From assembly GCF_012489685.1 (NCBI RefSeq), contig NC_080044.1:66636732-66700731 (forward strand): a DNA stretch of 64,000 nt. The letters run 5' to 3'. The DNA is from Lotus japonicus. Lineage: Eukaryota > Streptophyta > Magnoliopsida > Fabales > Fabaceae. Below, in pieces: positions 22,031 through 33,557 of the stretch. Position numbers and translations under genes: made by a program. Below the pieces are notes generated by a model that was not told where the DNA came from, did no database searches, and saw only the letters and a program-made list of their open reading frames with translations. Position 1 is the stretch's first letter; the number at the start of each line of letters is the position of its first letter.

Positions 22031-22800
22031 TCTTAATATCAACACACAAACTGAGCTGTTGTCCAGCATTCTAAAACGGTTTTAGAAATTTAAACTATTT
22101 ATCACACTTATTTTAATCTATAACCTTATTTAATATATTTTTCACTTATCATCTTCTATTTTCATTTAAGATTTAATTTATATGCTCTAACAGTGTAAAT
22201 AATTTTACATGTGCATCCAATCACATCTCTTTATTTTACATTTTAAATATTTGTATATTGAAATTTAATTATAACATTGTCAAATGTTTATTATTATTGG
22301 ATGATCTTGTACGTACAACTCTTTTATATTGTTTATATACAGTCATTAAACTCTTGCACGTGTCACAATTCTCATCAATTATTTAACCAGTAATTAATAT
22401 AATTCAACTTTTAATAAGAATATTTCAATTGAATTATATATCAATTGATGAACTCTTAAACTTAAACTGTGTGCGTTATCTTAGATAACAATTATTTTGA
22501 AATGGACTAGATATTGCACAACTTTAAGGTGTGTTTGGATTGGGTCACATGGCAATATAACTCAAATCTATATGAACCCGACCCAATTTGACGGTCAAAA
22601 CTCGAAATGATTGGGTTTAGGTTTGGTATAAGTGAAACTCATACCCGAACCCAAACAATATATATAAGAAATTACAAAACTAATCTTATATATATTAAGT
22701 TAACAACTTGATTTGTTAACAAATCAATCATATTTAAATAACAAGATACCATGTTTTTTTGAAAAACATAAAACAGTTTTTTCACAATAAAATAATACAA
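22031..22800. other. intergenic DNA, nothing assignable
   Basis: AT-rich sequence with no gene, RNA or bounded repeat that I can support. Confidence 0.5.
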
Positions 22801-22805
22801 GTGTC

Positions 22806-22920
22806 CTCGAATGATAGCTCAAGTGTTAAGAGCTAAGTGACATATGGATTGAGTGGGAAAGATTCATGAATTATTTCCTGGACGGTGCAATTTATCTCTC
22901 TGATGTAAAAAAAAAATAAG
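22806..22920 (+). mobile_element. tRNA-derived SINE
   Basis: GATAGCTCAAGTGTTAAGAGC is an A-box-like head close to that of the SINE at 19475-22022. It is followed by a degenerate B-box region and ends GATGTAAAAAAAAAA. The A-tail sets the plus orientation. The body differs from the other SINE after the head. No clear target duplication was found. Confidence 0.6.
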
Positions 22921-23499
22921 TTTCATTTTGTTTTACAAAAAACAAAATTATCTATGCATCAAAATATGTTAGAACATTAGTCTAAAGCTACAACAAGTTT
23001 GGATAGACGTTTAGGTATGAGGGTTCGGGTCTTGATTTTTTTTTTAGATTTAAAAAGGTAAAACCCGAGCTCAACCCGACCGTTGTCATTCACTCGCTGA
23101 AGATCTTGGTGAACTTTTAAGTGTGATTGGTAGATACTAGATAGTAAATCAAAGGCTATTTGCGTAGCCCACAACGTGTCAACTTCGGCCTAAAGTGCGG
23201 CAACTGATAGTATAAAGCGTTACACAGGGAGTGAATGTCCCAAAAGACCAAATTGTAGCCCAATAGACTTGTATTTATGCAGCTTCCATGATTGTATTAT
23301 TTTTCACCACCCCTCTTTTCTATTCACATTTCACTATCCAATTAATCTTTTGAAAAGTAATTTCTGAAAAGATAAAAAATTCCCAAAAATCAATAATATT
23401 TCAGGAAAATAATATTTTCAATGGTATCGTTCAATGATAAATTATAAAAATTGATTAGTTAATGTTTATTCCTGAAAATATTATATTAAGACATGTTAG

Positions 23500-25246
23500 A
23501 ATATGCCAAAATTTTGCAATAAAGCAGGGAAGGTGTGCTTGGCAAAGGCAGTGCTCACAGCGATTCCTACATACGTTACTCAGACAGTATGGCTACCACG
23601 CAAGACAACTCAATTGATCAATCAGTCGGTGCGGAACTTCATATGGTCTTCTCGCACATCAGATAGAGGGTGGCATTTAGTGGCATGGGATAATGTTCGT
23701 AGAGCAAAGAAGGATGGCGGTCTTGGTGTGAGGGACGCGAGTTTAGCTAATACAGCAGTGCTTGGAAAGACAATTTGGTCCCTTCTTCACTCCCCCCAGA
23801 AACTTTGGGTTCAAGTTCTCTCGCATAAGTACTTGTCTACTCACTCTGTCATGAGTGTTTCTGCTACTCCCTCTGCGTCATCGTTGTGGAAGGGTATTCT
23901 GAAGGCCAGGGATGTGCTTCGCGACGGTTTTGTGTTTAAATTGGGTGCAGGGGAAACTTCGGTTTGGTTTACCGACTGGTGCGAGCGAGGTGCAATGGGT
24001 AGGGAGGTACCGTTTATTAATATTGCGGATACAGCGCTGCAGCTGAGGGATTTAATCCGGGATGGGCACTGGGATTTGAACGCGCTGTACACTCCCATGC
24101 CGCAGGAGTTCCAAGACGCGTTGCATGAGGTCCATCCGAGACTGAATCCAAACTTGCAAGATGTGTGGACTTGGCAACCTTGTCCCACAGGAATGTACTC
24201 TGCTGCTTCAGCGTATTGGTGGCTTAATAAACCAGGTATGGGGCCTCACTTAGTCTATGATTGGAACCGGGTCTGGAAGTTACGGGTGTCGGAGAAAATA
24301 AGGATGTTCATGTGGCAGCTTCTACATGATGCGACTCAAGTTAATGCTCATCGTTATCGCTGTCATCTTTCGCTATCCCCGCCGTGTGTGCGCTGCTCTC
24401 ATGGCATGGAGGATAATTTACATTGCTTGCGTGATTGTCCACATGCCAGGGAGGTGTGGCTTCGGTTTCAAGCTCCAGTTTGGCCAGGTTTCTTCTCCAA
24501 CACGATTCAAACTTGGGTTCAACGTCAGTTGCAGGGTGCTCATGCAACGTTGTTCGCAGCTATCCTTTGGCGTCTTTGGAGATGGCGCAACGAAGCTGTC
24601 CTGGGTGACGGATTGTGGACGGTGCAGTCGGTGTATGAGGCAATAGTTCATGATATGAAGGATTATGCTTCATGTTTGGAGGGTCAGGTATTGCATAATC
24701 TGTTAACAACTGCCAGGGCTAAGTGGTGGAGACCGTCACCTGGTGCAGTTTCGTTAATGGTTGATGGCGCTTACAGCTTGGAACACAACCGAATGGGAAT
24801 GGGAGGTTTAGTTCGTGATGAGGATGGAGTGTGGATAGGCGGATTTTATGCTGGTGCAGGTGGTGGTGATTCTCTGTTGGCAGAAATCCAAGCGCTGCTC
24901 AGGGGATTAAGGTTCAGTTGGAAGAAGAGTTGGAAGAAGGTGAGCTGTGGAGTGGACTGTCTTGAGTTGGTGCAGGCATTAGGGAAGGATAAGTTCCAGT
25001 TTCATAAATATGGGAGTGCGTTGTTGGAAATTCAATTGATGATCTCAAGGGCTTGGGAGGTTTCGATTGCATATGTCCCTCGTGAGGGCAATGCGCCAGC
25101 AGATTGTCTAGCGGGTTTGGGTGCGTCTCTACAGTGTCCAGCTACTGAGCTTGCTGCTCCCCCTAGGGTGGTGTTGCCTCTCCTGTCTATGGACATGGAG
25201 GAGCCTTAGTTTTGTTGTTTAAATTTCATATGTACCAAAAAAAAAA
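23500..25246 (+). mobile_element. L1-type LINE with RNase H, 5' truncated
   Basis: The insertion starts inside the reverse transcriptase/thumb region and ends with an A-run at 25236-25246. It belongs to a different lineage from the LINE at 4147, because it has a C-terminal RNase H domain and unlike flanking sequence. I did not find a convincing target duplication; CATGTT near both ends is too short. The left border is therefore approximate. Confidence 0.85.
23503..25209 (+). pseudogene. LINE ORF2 C-terminal part with zinc finger and RNase H
   Basis: The 568-codon open frame has no internal stop. It starts where L1 ORF2 proteins read NKAGKVCLAKAVLTAIPTYV, downstream of the catalytic YADD, so polymerase activity is lost. 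In order it shows the region after the palm, a zinc-finger block (WKLRVSEKIRMFMWQLLHD, CVRC, HCLRDCPHAREVW; about residues 255-320) and an RNase H fold (VDGAYS, about 420; AEIQALLRGL; VDCLELV; YVPREGNAPADCLA). The first Met is probably fortuitous. The open frame suggests recent arrival, but the product is a fragment. Confidence 0.88.
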
Positions 25247-25487
25247 TACCCATGTTTTCGGAACCCGACTAGGAATTGAATGAGTTGAGGTACTTATTCA
25301 ATTTTTAATGATTCGACCGCTGTTGAAATATGATCAAATAGATAATAATTAAATAATATTTATTTAAAATACATAATATATGTTTAAAATATTTAGACTT
25401 CAAGTATAGTTTTGAAAATTTTTCCACAATAAAGTAATCATTTTGTGTTTAAATTTGGGTATGAAGAAATTAGATTATTATTTAATA

Positions 25488-25810
25488 TTTTTTTTTATAC
25501 ATCGGAAGATTAACAATAAAATAAAAAGACCTAACTAACAGTAGTCATTGGCTAAAAGGACTTCCAGCTCAATATCCGGATGAACCAAACCCCAGAATCC
25601 AAGAAGAGTGGCAGCAGACCCTTTCTTAGCCAAGAAACTTGCTGCTTCATTGCAGTCCCGAGAAATAAGGCTCAGAGAAAACAAGCCAATTCCTAGCCAT
25701 GACTTGCTTAATCTCAAACAACACTGGGTAAGCTTAGTGCATCTGCAAATCCTCACCCTCTTCAAGAAGAGAAACCAAGTCAGTACAATCCACTTCGCAG
25801 CTAACCTTTC
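25488..25810 (-). mobile_element. minus-strand LINE 3' fragment with RNase H remnant
   Basis: A T-run at 25488-25496 is the A-tail of a minus-strand copy. The minus frame 25765-25535 contains SLISRDCNEAASFLAKKG, the typical end of a LINE RNase H domain (R-x-x-N-x-x-A). Only about 75 codons remain, and no target duplication was found. Confidence 0.65.
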
Positions 25811-26254
25811 GATACCAACTATATATGTTACATATTTTTTAAGGATAATATGAAAATTTACTCTAATATTTTATGTTTAATATAGGCCATAACTTTTGTA
25901 TTTAAAAGATAAGAAAAATCAAACAGTAAAAATGGCCATTGTTTCTTTTTTACTGTTAGTACATTTTTGTTTTGAGAGACATAATTTTTTTAGCAAAGAG
26001 ACATAATGTTTGCATTAGTCTGGGCCTCAAAATGGATAGTTCAAATAAAGATTTCAAACTTTAAATTTTGGGTTTCATATGTATCACTCCGTCTTCCTCA
26101 CGCCTTCAATGACAAGAGTGATCACATGAGATCTTTTCCATTTATATAATGGGAGCTATATATATCCAGCTCGTTTATTGAGCAAAACTACAAAGTGCGG
26201 TTGGACTCGAACAGTATTAATGAGATTACATGCTAATTATGGGTGAGTCTACTT

Positions 26255-26511
26255 TGTTGGAGATTAACCAGTTAATCATGTAATCAGTTAGGTTAGTTAA
26301 GGTGTTTAGTTAGACTTACTTGATTAGTAAGTGGTTTAGTTTGTTAGTGTGAGGACTTGTGTATAAATAAACTAAAGTGTAAGCACATATTGTCATATTG
26401 AATAAAATCAATTTTTCCCCCAATTTACTTTTGTTCTCTCTCGTGTGTGTGTTGTGCTGTATCTGTTGTGTGTGACTGTGTTGTATCTGTGATAGAACTC
26501 TGAACTTGACA
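26255..26511 (+). repeat. 5' LTR of the copia element
   Basis: The LTR begins TGTTGGAGATTAACC and ends GAACTTGACA. A TATAAATA-like box at about 26364 fits the LTR promoter. It differs from the 3' LTR by about eight substitutions and a 5-bp indel, roughly 3 %. Confidence 0.95.
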
Positions 26512-26512
26512 G

Positions 26513-26525
26513 TGGTATCAAGAGC
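26513..26525 (+). other. copia primer-binding site
   Basis: TGGTATCAAGAGC, one nucleotide after the LTR, matches the usual initiator-Met tRNA primer site TGGTATCAGAGC with one extra A. Confidence 0.85.
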
Positions 26526-27582
26526 TAGACCGATTCTAGGGATCTCGCCGGCGTCACAGCGGTGCGATGGCGAACTCCAACGGTGGCTATGGCGGTTTCG
26601 CCATGACTCTTCCTGTCTTGGACGCGAAGACCAACTACGATCGATGGAAGGTTCAGATGAAGGCGATTCTTGGTTACCAAGAACTCTGGGAGATCGTTCA
26701 GAATGGGTTCCAGGTCGCCGGAGAAGATGCAACCGATGCACAGAAAGCTGCATCTCTTGAATCAAAGAAAAAGGATTGTAAGGCTTTGTTTCTTCTACAT
26801 CAATGTCTCGATCCCAACAATTTTGAGAAGATTTCCAGCGTAGAAACCTCAAAAGAGGCATGGGATAACCTTGAACGAAGCCTTGGTGGTGCAGAGAGGG
26901 TGAAGAAGGTCAAACTTCAAACCATGAGGAGAAAGTACGAGCTGTTGCAGATGGAGGATCAAGAATCAATTTCAGATTACTTCTCCAGAATTCTTTCTCT
27001 CATCAACTTGATGAAGGGATGTGGAGAATCCATGACAGATTTGCAGGTTGTTGAGAAGGTATTAAGAACTCTCACAAGCAGATTTGATCATGTGGTAGTT
27101 GCCATTGAAGAATCGAAAGATCTTGAGAAACTCAAGATTGATGAATTGCAAGGCATGTTGGAGGCACATGAACAACGAATCAAAGAAAGAAGTGATCGCT
27201 CCACTGAACAAGCTTTGCAAGCACAGGCTGGGAAACGTTCCTCTGGGTTCAATGATGGCTCCAAGAAGGGAAAGGAGAAGCTCAAGAAGGATAAGTGGAA
27301 GGGGAATGACAGTTCCAGGCAAGAGAACTTGCGTTCTGATTCTGGTTCCAGTTACCACCGTGGTGAGTCTTCAAATTCACAGAATGACCAAGATTCTTCC
27401 AACAAGAAGGGCAATTATGGTGCAAAGGCAACTGGGCAGAAGAAGAAAGTAGACAGGAAAAGGTTCAATGCTGGAATTGTAAGAATTTTGGCCACTTTGC
27501 TGCTGAGTGTGCCAAGTTCCAGAAAAAGAATAAAGATGCTGAAGTGAGCATGGCTCAGGGTGAGGATTCTGATGGTCTTGAA

Positions 27583-27714
27583 CTGCTCATGGCCATCACA
27601 GAGGATGAGCAAATCACATAGGATGAGCATGATTCTGATGAGCCAGTACTGCTCATGGCTATCACAGAGGATGAGCAAATCACAGAGGATGAGCATGATT
27701 CTGATGAGCCAGTA
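27583..27714 (+). repeat. 66-bp in-frame tandem repeat in gag-pol linker
   Basis: Two 66-bp units, anchored by CTGCTCATGG at 27583, 27649 and 27715, encode acidic 22-residue repeats rich in Glu and Asp between the zinc knuckle and the protease. The premature TAG lies in the first unit; the second unit has GAG at the matching site. Confidence 0.85.
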
Positions 27715-28854
27715 CTGCTCATGGCCACCACGACCACCACAGATGGTGAACATGGATTCTATGGCTCTATGGCTTATGAATTGCTCATGGTCACCACAAA
27801 GGGTGAACATGTTGGAGAGAATGTTTGGTACCTTGACACTGGTTGTTCAAACCATATGTCTGGCCACAAAGATTGGTTCACCAGTCTAGATGAATCTACC
27901 AAAACCAATGTAAGGTTTGCAGATGGAAGCTTCATCATAGCTGAGGGTACTGGAAGGGTTCTGATCAAGAGGAAAGATGGTAAAGAGTCTTACATCTCCA
28001 ATGTTCTGTATGTTCCAAAAATGAAGACAAATCTTCTGAGTTTGGGACAATTGCTTGAAAAGGGCTATGCTATGGAGATGAGGAACAGGCATATGAAGGT
28101 CTTTGATGACAAGGAACAACTGATCATGAAGGTCCCACTATCTCGCAATAGAACTTTCAAAATTTCTATTCAAGTTGGAGATCAGAAATGTCTTGAAGCA
28201 ACTGTGATGACTGATGATTGGATTTGGCATCAAAGGTATGGTCACCTTAACTTCAAGAGTTTAGAGTTACTTAGTAGAACTGATATGGTGAATGGGTTAC
28301 CAAAAATTAAAGCTCCTAGAGGTTTATGTGACAATTGCCTAGCCAGCAAGCAAACTAGGAATTCTTTTGTTCCATTCATACCTTCTAAGACATTGAAGCC
28401 ACTTGAAGTTGTCTATTCAGATGTGTGTGGTCCTTTTGAAGTTGAAACACTTGCTGGAAATAGATATTTTGTAACTTTAATAGATGATTTCACTAGGAAG
28501 TTATGGCTTTACTTTATTAAGAGGAAAGATCAAGTGTTTGAGATGTTCAAGACCTTCAAGGCAATGGCAAAAAAACAGAGTGGTGAATGTCTTAAGAATT
28601 TAAGAACCGATGGGGGTGGAGAATATATCTCTAAGGAATTTCATGAGTTCTGTGACAAGGAAGGGATAACTCATGAGATCATTGCTCCATATACACCACA
28701 GCATAATGGTACTGCTGAGAGGTTCAATAGAACTATTCTGGATATGTCACGAAGCATGTTGAGGACTAGAAGTCTCCCTAAGAAATTTTGGGGAGAAGCT
28801 GCTTCTACTGCTAGTTATATACTCAACAGGTGCCCTACCAAGAGATTAGATGGT

Positions 28855-28859
28855 GTTAC
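28855..28859. repeat. 5-bp target duplication of the nested LTR element (left)
   Basis: GTTAC occurs directly before the left LTR and again directly after the right LTR (35244-35248). Removing the insertion and one copy rejoins the copia reading frame. Confidence 0.95.
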
Positions 28860-30047
28860 TGATAAAGGTTTTTTCCTCATTTTTTTGTACTGCTTTTGGC
28901 TAAACCTTTATGATTCAATCATAGCAAAGCAGATACGGGTTTATCGTCCTCAGAGATTGTGTGAACATCAGTTCCACTAGTTAAACATTGATTTGAGCGG
29001 ATAAAAAGATGTTTGATAAATTGTTTTTGTGATTTTCAATATAAGGAAAGCGGTAAAAGAAGGTTTACAGAGATAACAAAGAAGAACACATATTCAGAAA
29101 TGCATTCACATAATCCTTTGATTGCTTTGAACACAAAGACTTATGTAAAGGTTCGTTTCACTTACGATGTCGAGAGCTATCCACCTAACTATCCCTAGCC
29201 TAGGTGAATCTATCAGTTGGAATTCCTAGACGTAATCCCTTACCATCTAGAAAACCAAAAGGAACATTAAAACTCAAATTCTCTCTCAAAGACATTCACA
29301 ATAACAAATTTATCCTAAGACAAGGTACCCTAGGCTTGCAAATCTCCGTTGTCACCCCGGAAACTCCTGTTAGAACTCAAAACCCCACCTGTCACGTGGA
29401 AGCCCACTATTGTTCCTACCTAAGATAATCTCACCATAAGACAACTAGTTCATTGAGTGGTTTCTCTCTTGAACCGGACCCGCAATTATCTCCCAATCTC
29501 ATGCTAGTCCATAAAAATCTAACACAAATCAATGATACTTGAAGTGTAGAAAGCAAAACTTTAACACACGGCGTGACCTAAGACATAGGCATTCTACTTT
29601 CATTGATCTAAGCATACACCAACTCATATCAACCTCTCGATCTATTTATAAATTAGTGAAGCTCTTTTGATTATCAATTGATTGGTTAGAAGCATGAAGT
29701 ACAAAGAGAAACACCATACATGAAAGATTTCCATTTACATCAATAATTGAGTTTACAACAACCAAAGAACTAAGCTATAACATTCTAGATACAAAAATAG
29801 AAAAGAACATATACAAGAGATAAGAAAGGAAGAGATGAAACCCGAAGAACGGAGACGAATCCACGGCGATGGAAACTTTCTCAAGCTTTCCATAGCCACC
29901 AAGAGGTTGTCACCATGCTCCAAAGCTCCACTCTATCAATTCCTAGCTCAGGGACCCTTCCTCCATGAAGCCCAGCCTCCTCTGAATGTTTTAGGGAGGA
30001 AAAATGGTGAAGAATGGAAGAGATCTGGTGAAAAATCGTGTTCTGGC

Positions 30048-30055
30048 CTTTTATA
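30048..30055 (-). promoter_or_regulatory. TATA box in the 3' LTR
   Basis: TATAAAAG on the minus strand sits about 19 bp downstream, in transcript direction, of the palindrome array. This suggests that the array lies in U3 just upstream of the LTR promoter. Confidence 0.65.
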
Positions 30056-30073
30056 AGGGTCCAAGGCGGTTTG

Positions 30074-30308
30074 GCTCGCTTAAGCGAGCTTGAGATTCGC
30101 TTAAGCGAGAGCCTTTTCTTAACACTGAAGTACTCTGCTCGCTTAAGCGAGCATAAGTCTCGCTTAAGCGAGGGTTCACTTTCCTTCTATGCCACTGAAT
30201 GGCTCGCTTAAGCGAGAAAGAATTCGGCTTAAGCGAGATTGTCTTCCAGAATTGATACCCTCTGCCATATAATTTCGCTTAAGCGAGTAAACATTTGGCT
30301 TAAGCGAA
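30074..30308. promoter_or_regulatory. array of four 21-bp-spaced palindrome pairs (3' LTR)
   Basis: Eight CTTAAG-centred dyads are present. The centres are at 30081.5/30102.5, 30144.5/30165.5, 30209.5/30230.5 and 30280.5/30301.5. The spacing within each pair is exactly 21 bp. The strongest unit is GCTCGCTTAAGCGAGC (30074-30089); weaker ones have one arm changed, such as GGCTTAAGCGAG. Pair-to-pair steps are 63, 65 and 71 bp. The constant two-turn spacing with variable linkers suggests binding sites for a dimeric factor. Function is inferred. Confidence 0.75.
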
Positions 30309-30544
30309 ATTCTTCATTTCTTGGCCTTTTGACATCTTGTGGCACAGATCTTCATAGACTTTCTCCTATCATTGAAAACAAAAGATTAAATGTGAAAAAT
30401 ATAATAATTACTATATTTCTATACTAAAATTAAGTATTTACTAAATCAACTACTTATGGGGATAAAATAATCAACAATGCAAGCATATAGGTCAAATAAG
30501 TGCTTAAAATGATATTTAAAAACACGTAAAATTGACACTTATCA

Positions 30545-30558
30545 ACTCCCCCCAACTT
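30545..30558 (-). other. polypurine tract of the nested element
   Basis: On the minus strand AAGTTGGGGGGAGT directly precedes the TGATAAG start of the 3' LTR. This is the position of the plus-strand primer. A near copy occurs at 31241-31254. Confidence 0.8.
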
Positions 30559-33535
30559 AACACTTTGTTTGTCCTCAAACAAAAGGTAATGACTTTCATT
30601 CAAGCAGACATGGTATCTGAATCAATAAAGCTCAAACTGCATGATTTCTCTATTTTTCAAATAAGTGATCCAAGTCAGAGATGTGATGCCCACAAAAGAA
30701 AACATAACAGTGATACAAATGCACATCCACTCTGAAAATCAATAGGCATACAATCCATTCCTTTCCAACCAGGGATACTCATTCACTCAGCATTTTGTTA
30801 TGTTCAAAGTAAGGCGAGTGTTTCACTCATTTCACTAACTGAATCACATAAATGAATTTTGTTACCCGTCTCCGCAGTTATCAAGGTTGCATGTTCAATC
30901 AAGGATCTCTAAGGTCTTTGAGGGTTGTAATGTGGTTAGGCTTCAAAGAAATTTGGTTTTTCTGGATATGCAAGATACTCAACAAGCTAAGAGAGCAATC
31001 ACAGTTCAAACCATTCACAAATAATAAATCACTCTCATGCTCTTACCAACTCTCTCATTCACCTTTTTCAATTATGCTCACCCTTTCTTTTCTTTCTTTG
31101 TCAATCTCTCTTATTTTCTTTTCTTTTTTTTTCTTTCTCTTTTTTTTCCTTGCTTCTTTTTCATCTTTTTTTCTTTTCACTTTCAAGTATGTACAAATAG
31201 ATTGATACACAAACCACACAAAAATAGCACTATTATCCTTCTCCCCCCAACTTGAATACAACCATATCATGAACAAATGCTCTCTTAACCTATTCAGCTT
31301 AGGTGGGATCATTGTCTTTCTTTTTAAGCTCAAGGTTATAAACAAGAAGAAATCACATTTTTAGGCTCAAAGGGGTAACAATGGAATTTAAATGAAAAAT
31401 GTAGGCTATTTGGCTAAGTAGATATATATATGCAGAACAAAAAAAATGCCTTGATCATTTCCAAGAAATTCCATACAACAATGATAATTTGGAGACTCAA
31501 ACAAAACCAATCATGTAACACAGTGAGGATTCTCTCAGCTCACAAGTGTACAGGCTTCACTCCCTCACATGACTTAGGTTCAAAGCAATCCCTGATTTTC
31601 AAAAATTTCATGTTATGCCTATGAATTACATGTGAATTATACAATCATATCAAATTATGCTATCTTTGAGTGAAAACATCTGATAAACCCTGGAATCAAC
31701 AGTTCAAATCGCATTTTAACACATTCATGCAATTCAATTGATATTTCATCAACCATGCCATATGAAATCAGTCAGATATCAATGAAATCTATCACAAAGT
31801 GTTAATTATTCACATACTAATGTACTAAAAAGAAATTAAAAACAAATGAAAGAAGGACAAAAAGTACTCCCTCGTGATACTTTGCTTTCAGTTCAGGATT
31901 GCTCATCAAACTTCTCACACCCTCCAAGAAAATTGGACTGTCCTCAGGTCAAACAATACCAGCAACAAAAGATTCCTGCTAACAGTCACTTAAAATCAAA
32001 TTAGTCACAAAGAGGTGAAAAAATTTCTGGGGTAGTTCTCGCTTAAGCCATGGTCATTTTTGCTTAAGCCAAAATCTTCACAGAGCCAAACATAGTCAAT
32101 TTCGCTTAAGCCAACAGAATCTCGCTTAAGCGAAATTCTTTGACAGAATCACTGATCTTTCTTACACAGGTCTCGCTTAAGCCAGATAAGTCTTCGCTTA
32201 AGCGAGACTCACTAAACTTCTGCATAATTTTGACAGTTCATAACAGGGGAAATTGCCATCTTTTTACAACCTCATCCCCCAATTTCCATTTCCATCATAA
32301 TTCGACCTTCAAATTCATTCAATTGCATGTGAAACATCAATCTAAACTTGAGAGAAGCTTCAAATTAAACATGCTGTCATTAAGAACATAAGATTCAATT
32401 CAAGTTAATTTGCATGCAATTTTCACAAGTGCCATACCCAAATTTTAATCCTTTCACTTTCTAGGCCTTATAGGTGAGCAAACCTTCTATATACATCAAG
32501 GGAAACATGTGGAGAACTTAAAATCACAAATTCAAGCGCTCAATCTACAATATCAAAATATCACTTCCTAAGTACTAAAACTTTAATGACATGAACTTGA
32601 AACACAACAAACCTAGACACTAGCATACCAAACTACACATACATAATTCAAAGACACAATTACATCAAACCAACACTTATATTAAATAAACATGTTAAAA
32701 TTCAAGAGTTATGGGAAGCAACCTGCATAATTATGCAGAAGTTTACAAAAGGGACTTACTTCTTCACAAAATTCATCCAACCTCATACCTCAAAATGAGC
32801 TAAACTTAGCATCCATTCTTTTCATCATTCCATATGCATGAAAAACACTCTTTTGGACCTGTCTCAAGTCTCAATTGCAGATTGTTAGCATCAAAAGCAC
32901 ATAATCCAATTCACATTCCATTCTACATGCAAATTCAACAAGTCACACCCCCAAATTTTGATTTTATCATATTTCTTTCTTCCAAACTCATTGAACAATC
33001 TCAATATGCTAAATAACACTTGTGAAGCTCATAAAAACTAAACTTTTGGCACAACTTCACTAAATCACATATACTACATAATTTAAAAAGAGAAAACAAG
33101 CACACCAAAACACATGGTTTCCAAAACTCTTGGTTCTATCTTGATTCAAATAACTCAAAAGAGGATTTTAAACATGAAAGCATACAAAGATCATTCAAGA
33201 ACCCAAATTGAGGAATCCTTAGGAAATTTAAAAACAAAAACAAGAGAACAAGAGAAAGAAAACACAAACAACTATGCACAAGACAACACCTATATACATT
33301 ATCCTATGCATCAATTTATGACTAATGAACCTAAATTACATTAAATTCACTAGCTGATTCATTCCAAGACAGGTTCACAGAATTCCAAACCACAAATCAT
33401 GTTATAGTTGATCAGGCTACAACAAGCATTAAGAACAAGAATAAACCAGAGATATTGATACACAAGAACAGCTATGTACACTATTTACAACTCAAATCAA
33501 CATTCCACTAGCTTCACCAACATTCCCAAACACAA
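30559..33535 (-). other. non-coding interior of the nested element
   Basis: No gag, protease, polymerase or integrase similarity is seen on either strand. Visible features are a second polypurine-like stretch (31241-31254), a pyrimidine-rich run (31075-31190, plus strand) and three palindrome pairs (32038-32206). The bulk is AT-rich and unstructured to the eye. Confidence 0.75.
32038..32206. promoter_or_regulatory. three further palindrome pairs in the interior
   Basis: CTTAAG centres lie at 32044.5/32065.5, 32107.5/32127.5 and 32178.5/32199.5, giving spacings of 21, 20 and 21 bp. The arms are TCTCGCTTAAGCCA-like or TCGCTTAAGCGA-like. The pattern is the same as in the LTRs but outside them, so it is not explained by LTR duplication. 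Confidence 0.7.
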
Positions 33536-33553
33536 TCCCCGGCAAAGGCGCCA
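33536..33553 (-). other. primer-binding site of the nested element
   Basis: On the minus strand TGGCGCCTTTGCCGGGGA lies 4 nt inside the 5' LTR. It is close to the TGGCGCCGTTGCCGGGGA type used by plant Tat/Athila-like elements (tRNA-Asp-like, from memory), with one mismatch. It sets the orientation. Confidence 0.8.
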
Positions 33554-33557
33554 AATT

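Larger units (their letters stand above)
26567..28859 (+). pseudogene. copia gag-protease-integrase, first part
   Basis: Gag begins at 26567 (MANSNGGYGGF) with the UBN2-type capsid region (YDRWKVQMKAIL; EAWDNLERSLGG). A CCHC zinc knuckle is still recognisable at about 27465-27520 but is shifted out of the gag frame by a one-base change at about 27464. Gag is thus cut short at 27547. The pol frame carries a TAG at 27619-27621, then reads on. Protease has WYLDTGCSNHMSG (about 27826). Integrase has the HHCC finger (WHQRYGHLNF … CDNCLASK) and the catalytic core (DVCGPF, DDFTRKLW, YTPQHNGTAERFNRT). The frame is cut by the inserted element at 28859. Confidence 0.93.
28860..30544 (-). repeat. 3' LTR of the nested element
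   Basis: On the minus strand it runs TGATAAGTG … CTTTATCA. It contains four palindrome pairs (30074-30308), a TATA box (30048-30055) and an Athila/Tat-like AT-rich start. Open frames at 29013-30056 recur unchanged in the other LTR and are not genes. Confidence 0.95.

Noticed and set aside
29013..30056. Short open frames such as 29013-29198, 29204-29428 and 29835-30056 as genes
   Set aside because: They recur almost unchanged at 33712-34755 because they lie in the two LTRs of the nested element. They show no domain and no start context.
30074..30308. CRISPR-like array of short palindromic repeats
   Set aside because: The window is plant nuclear DNA, the repeats lie inside LTRs, the linkers are short and irregular, and no cas gene exists. 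They are better read as LTR regulatory sites.
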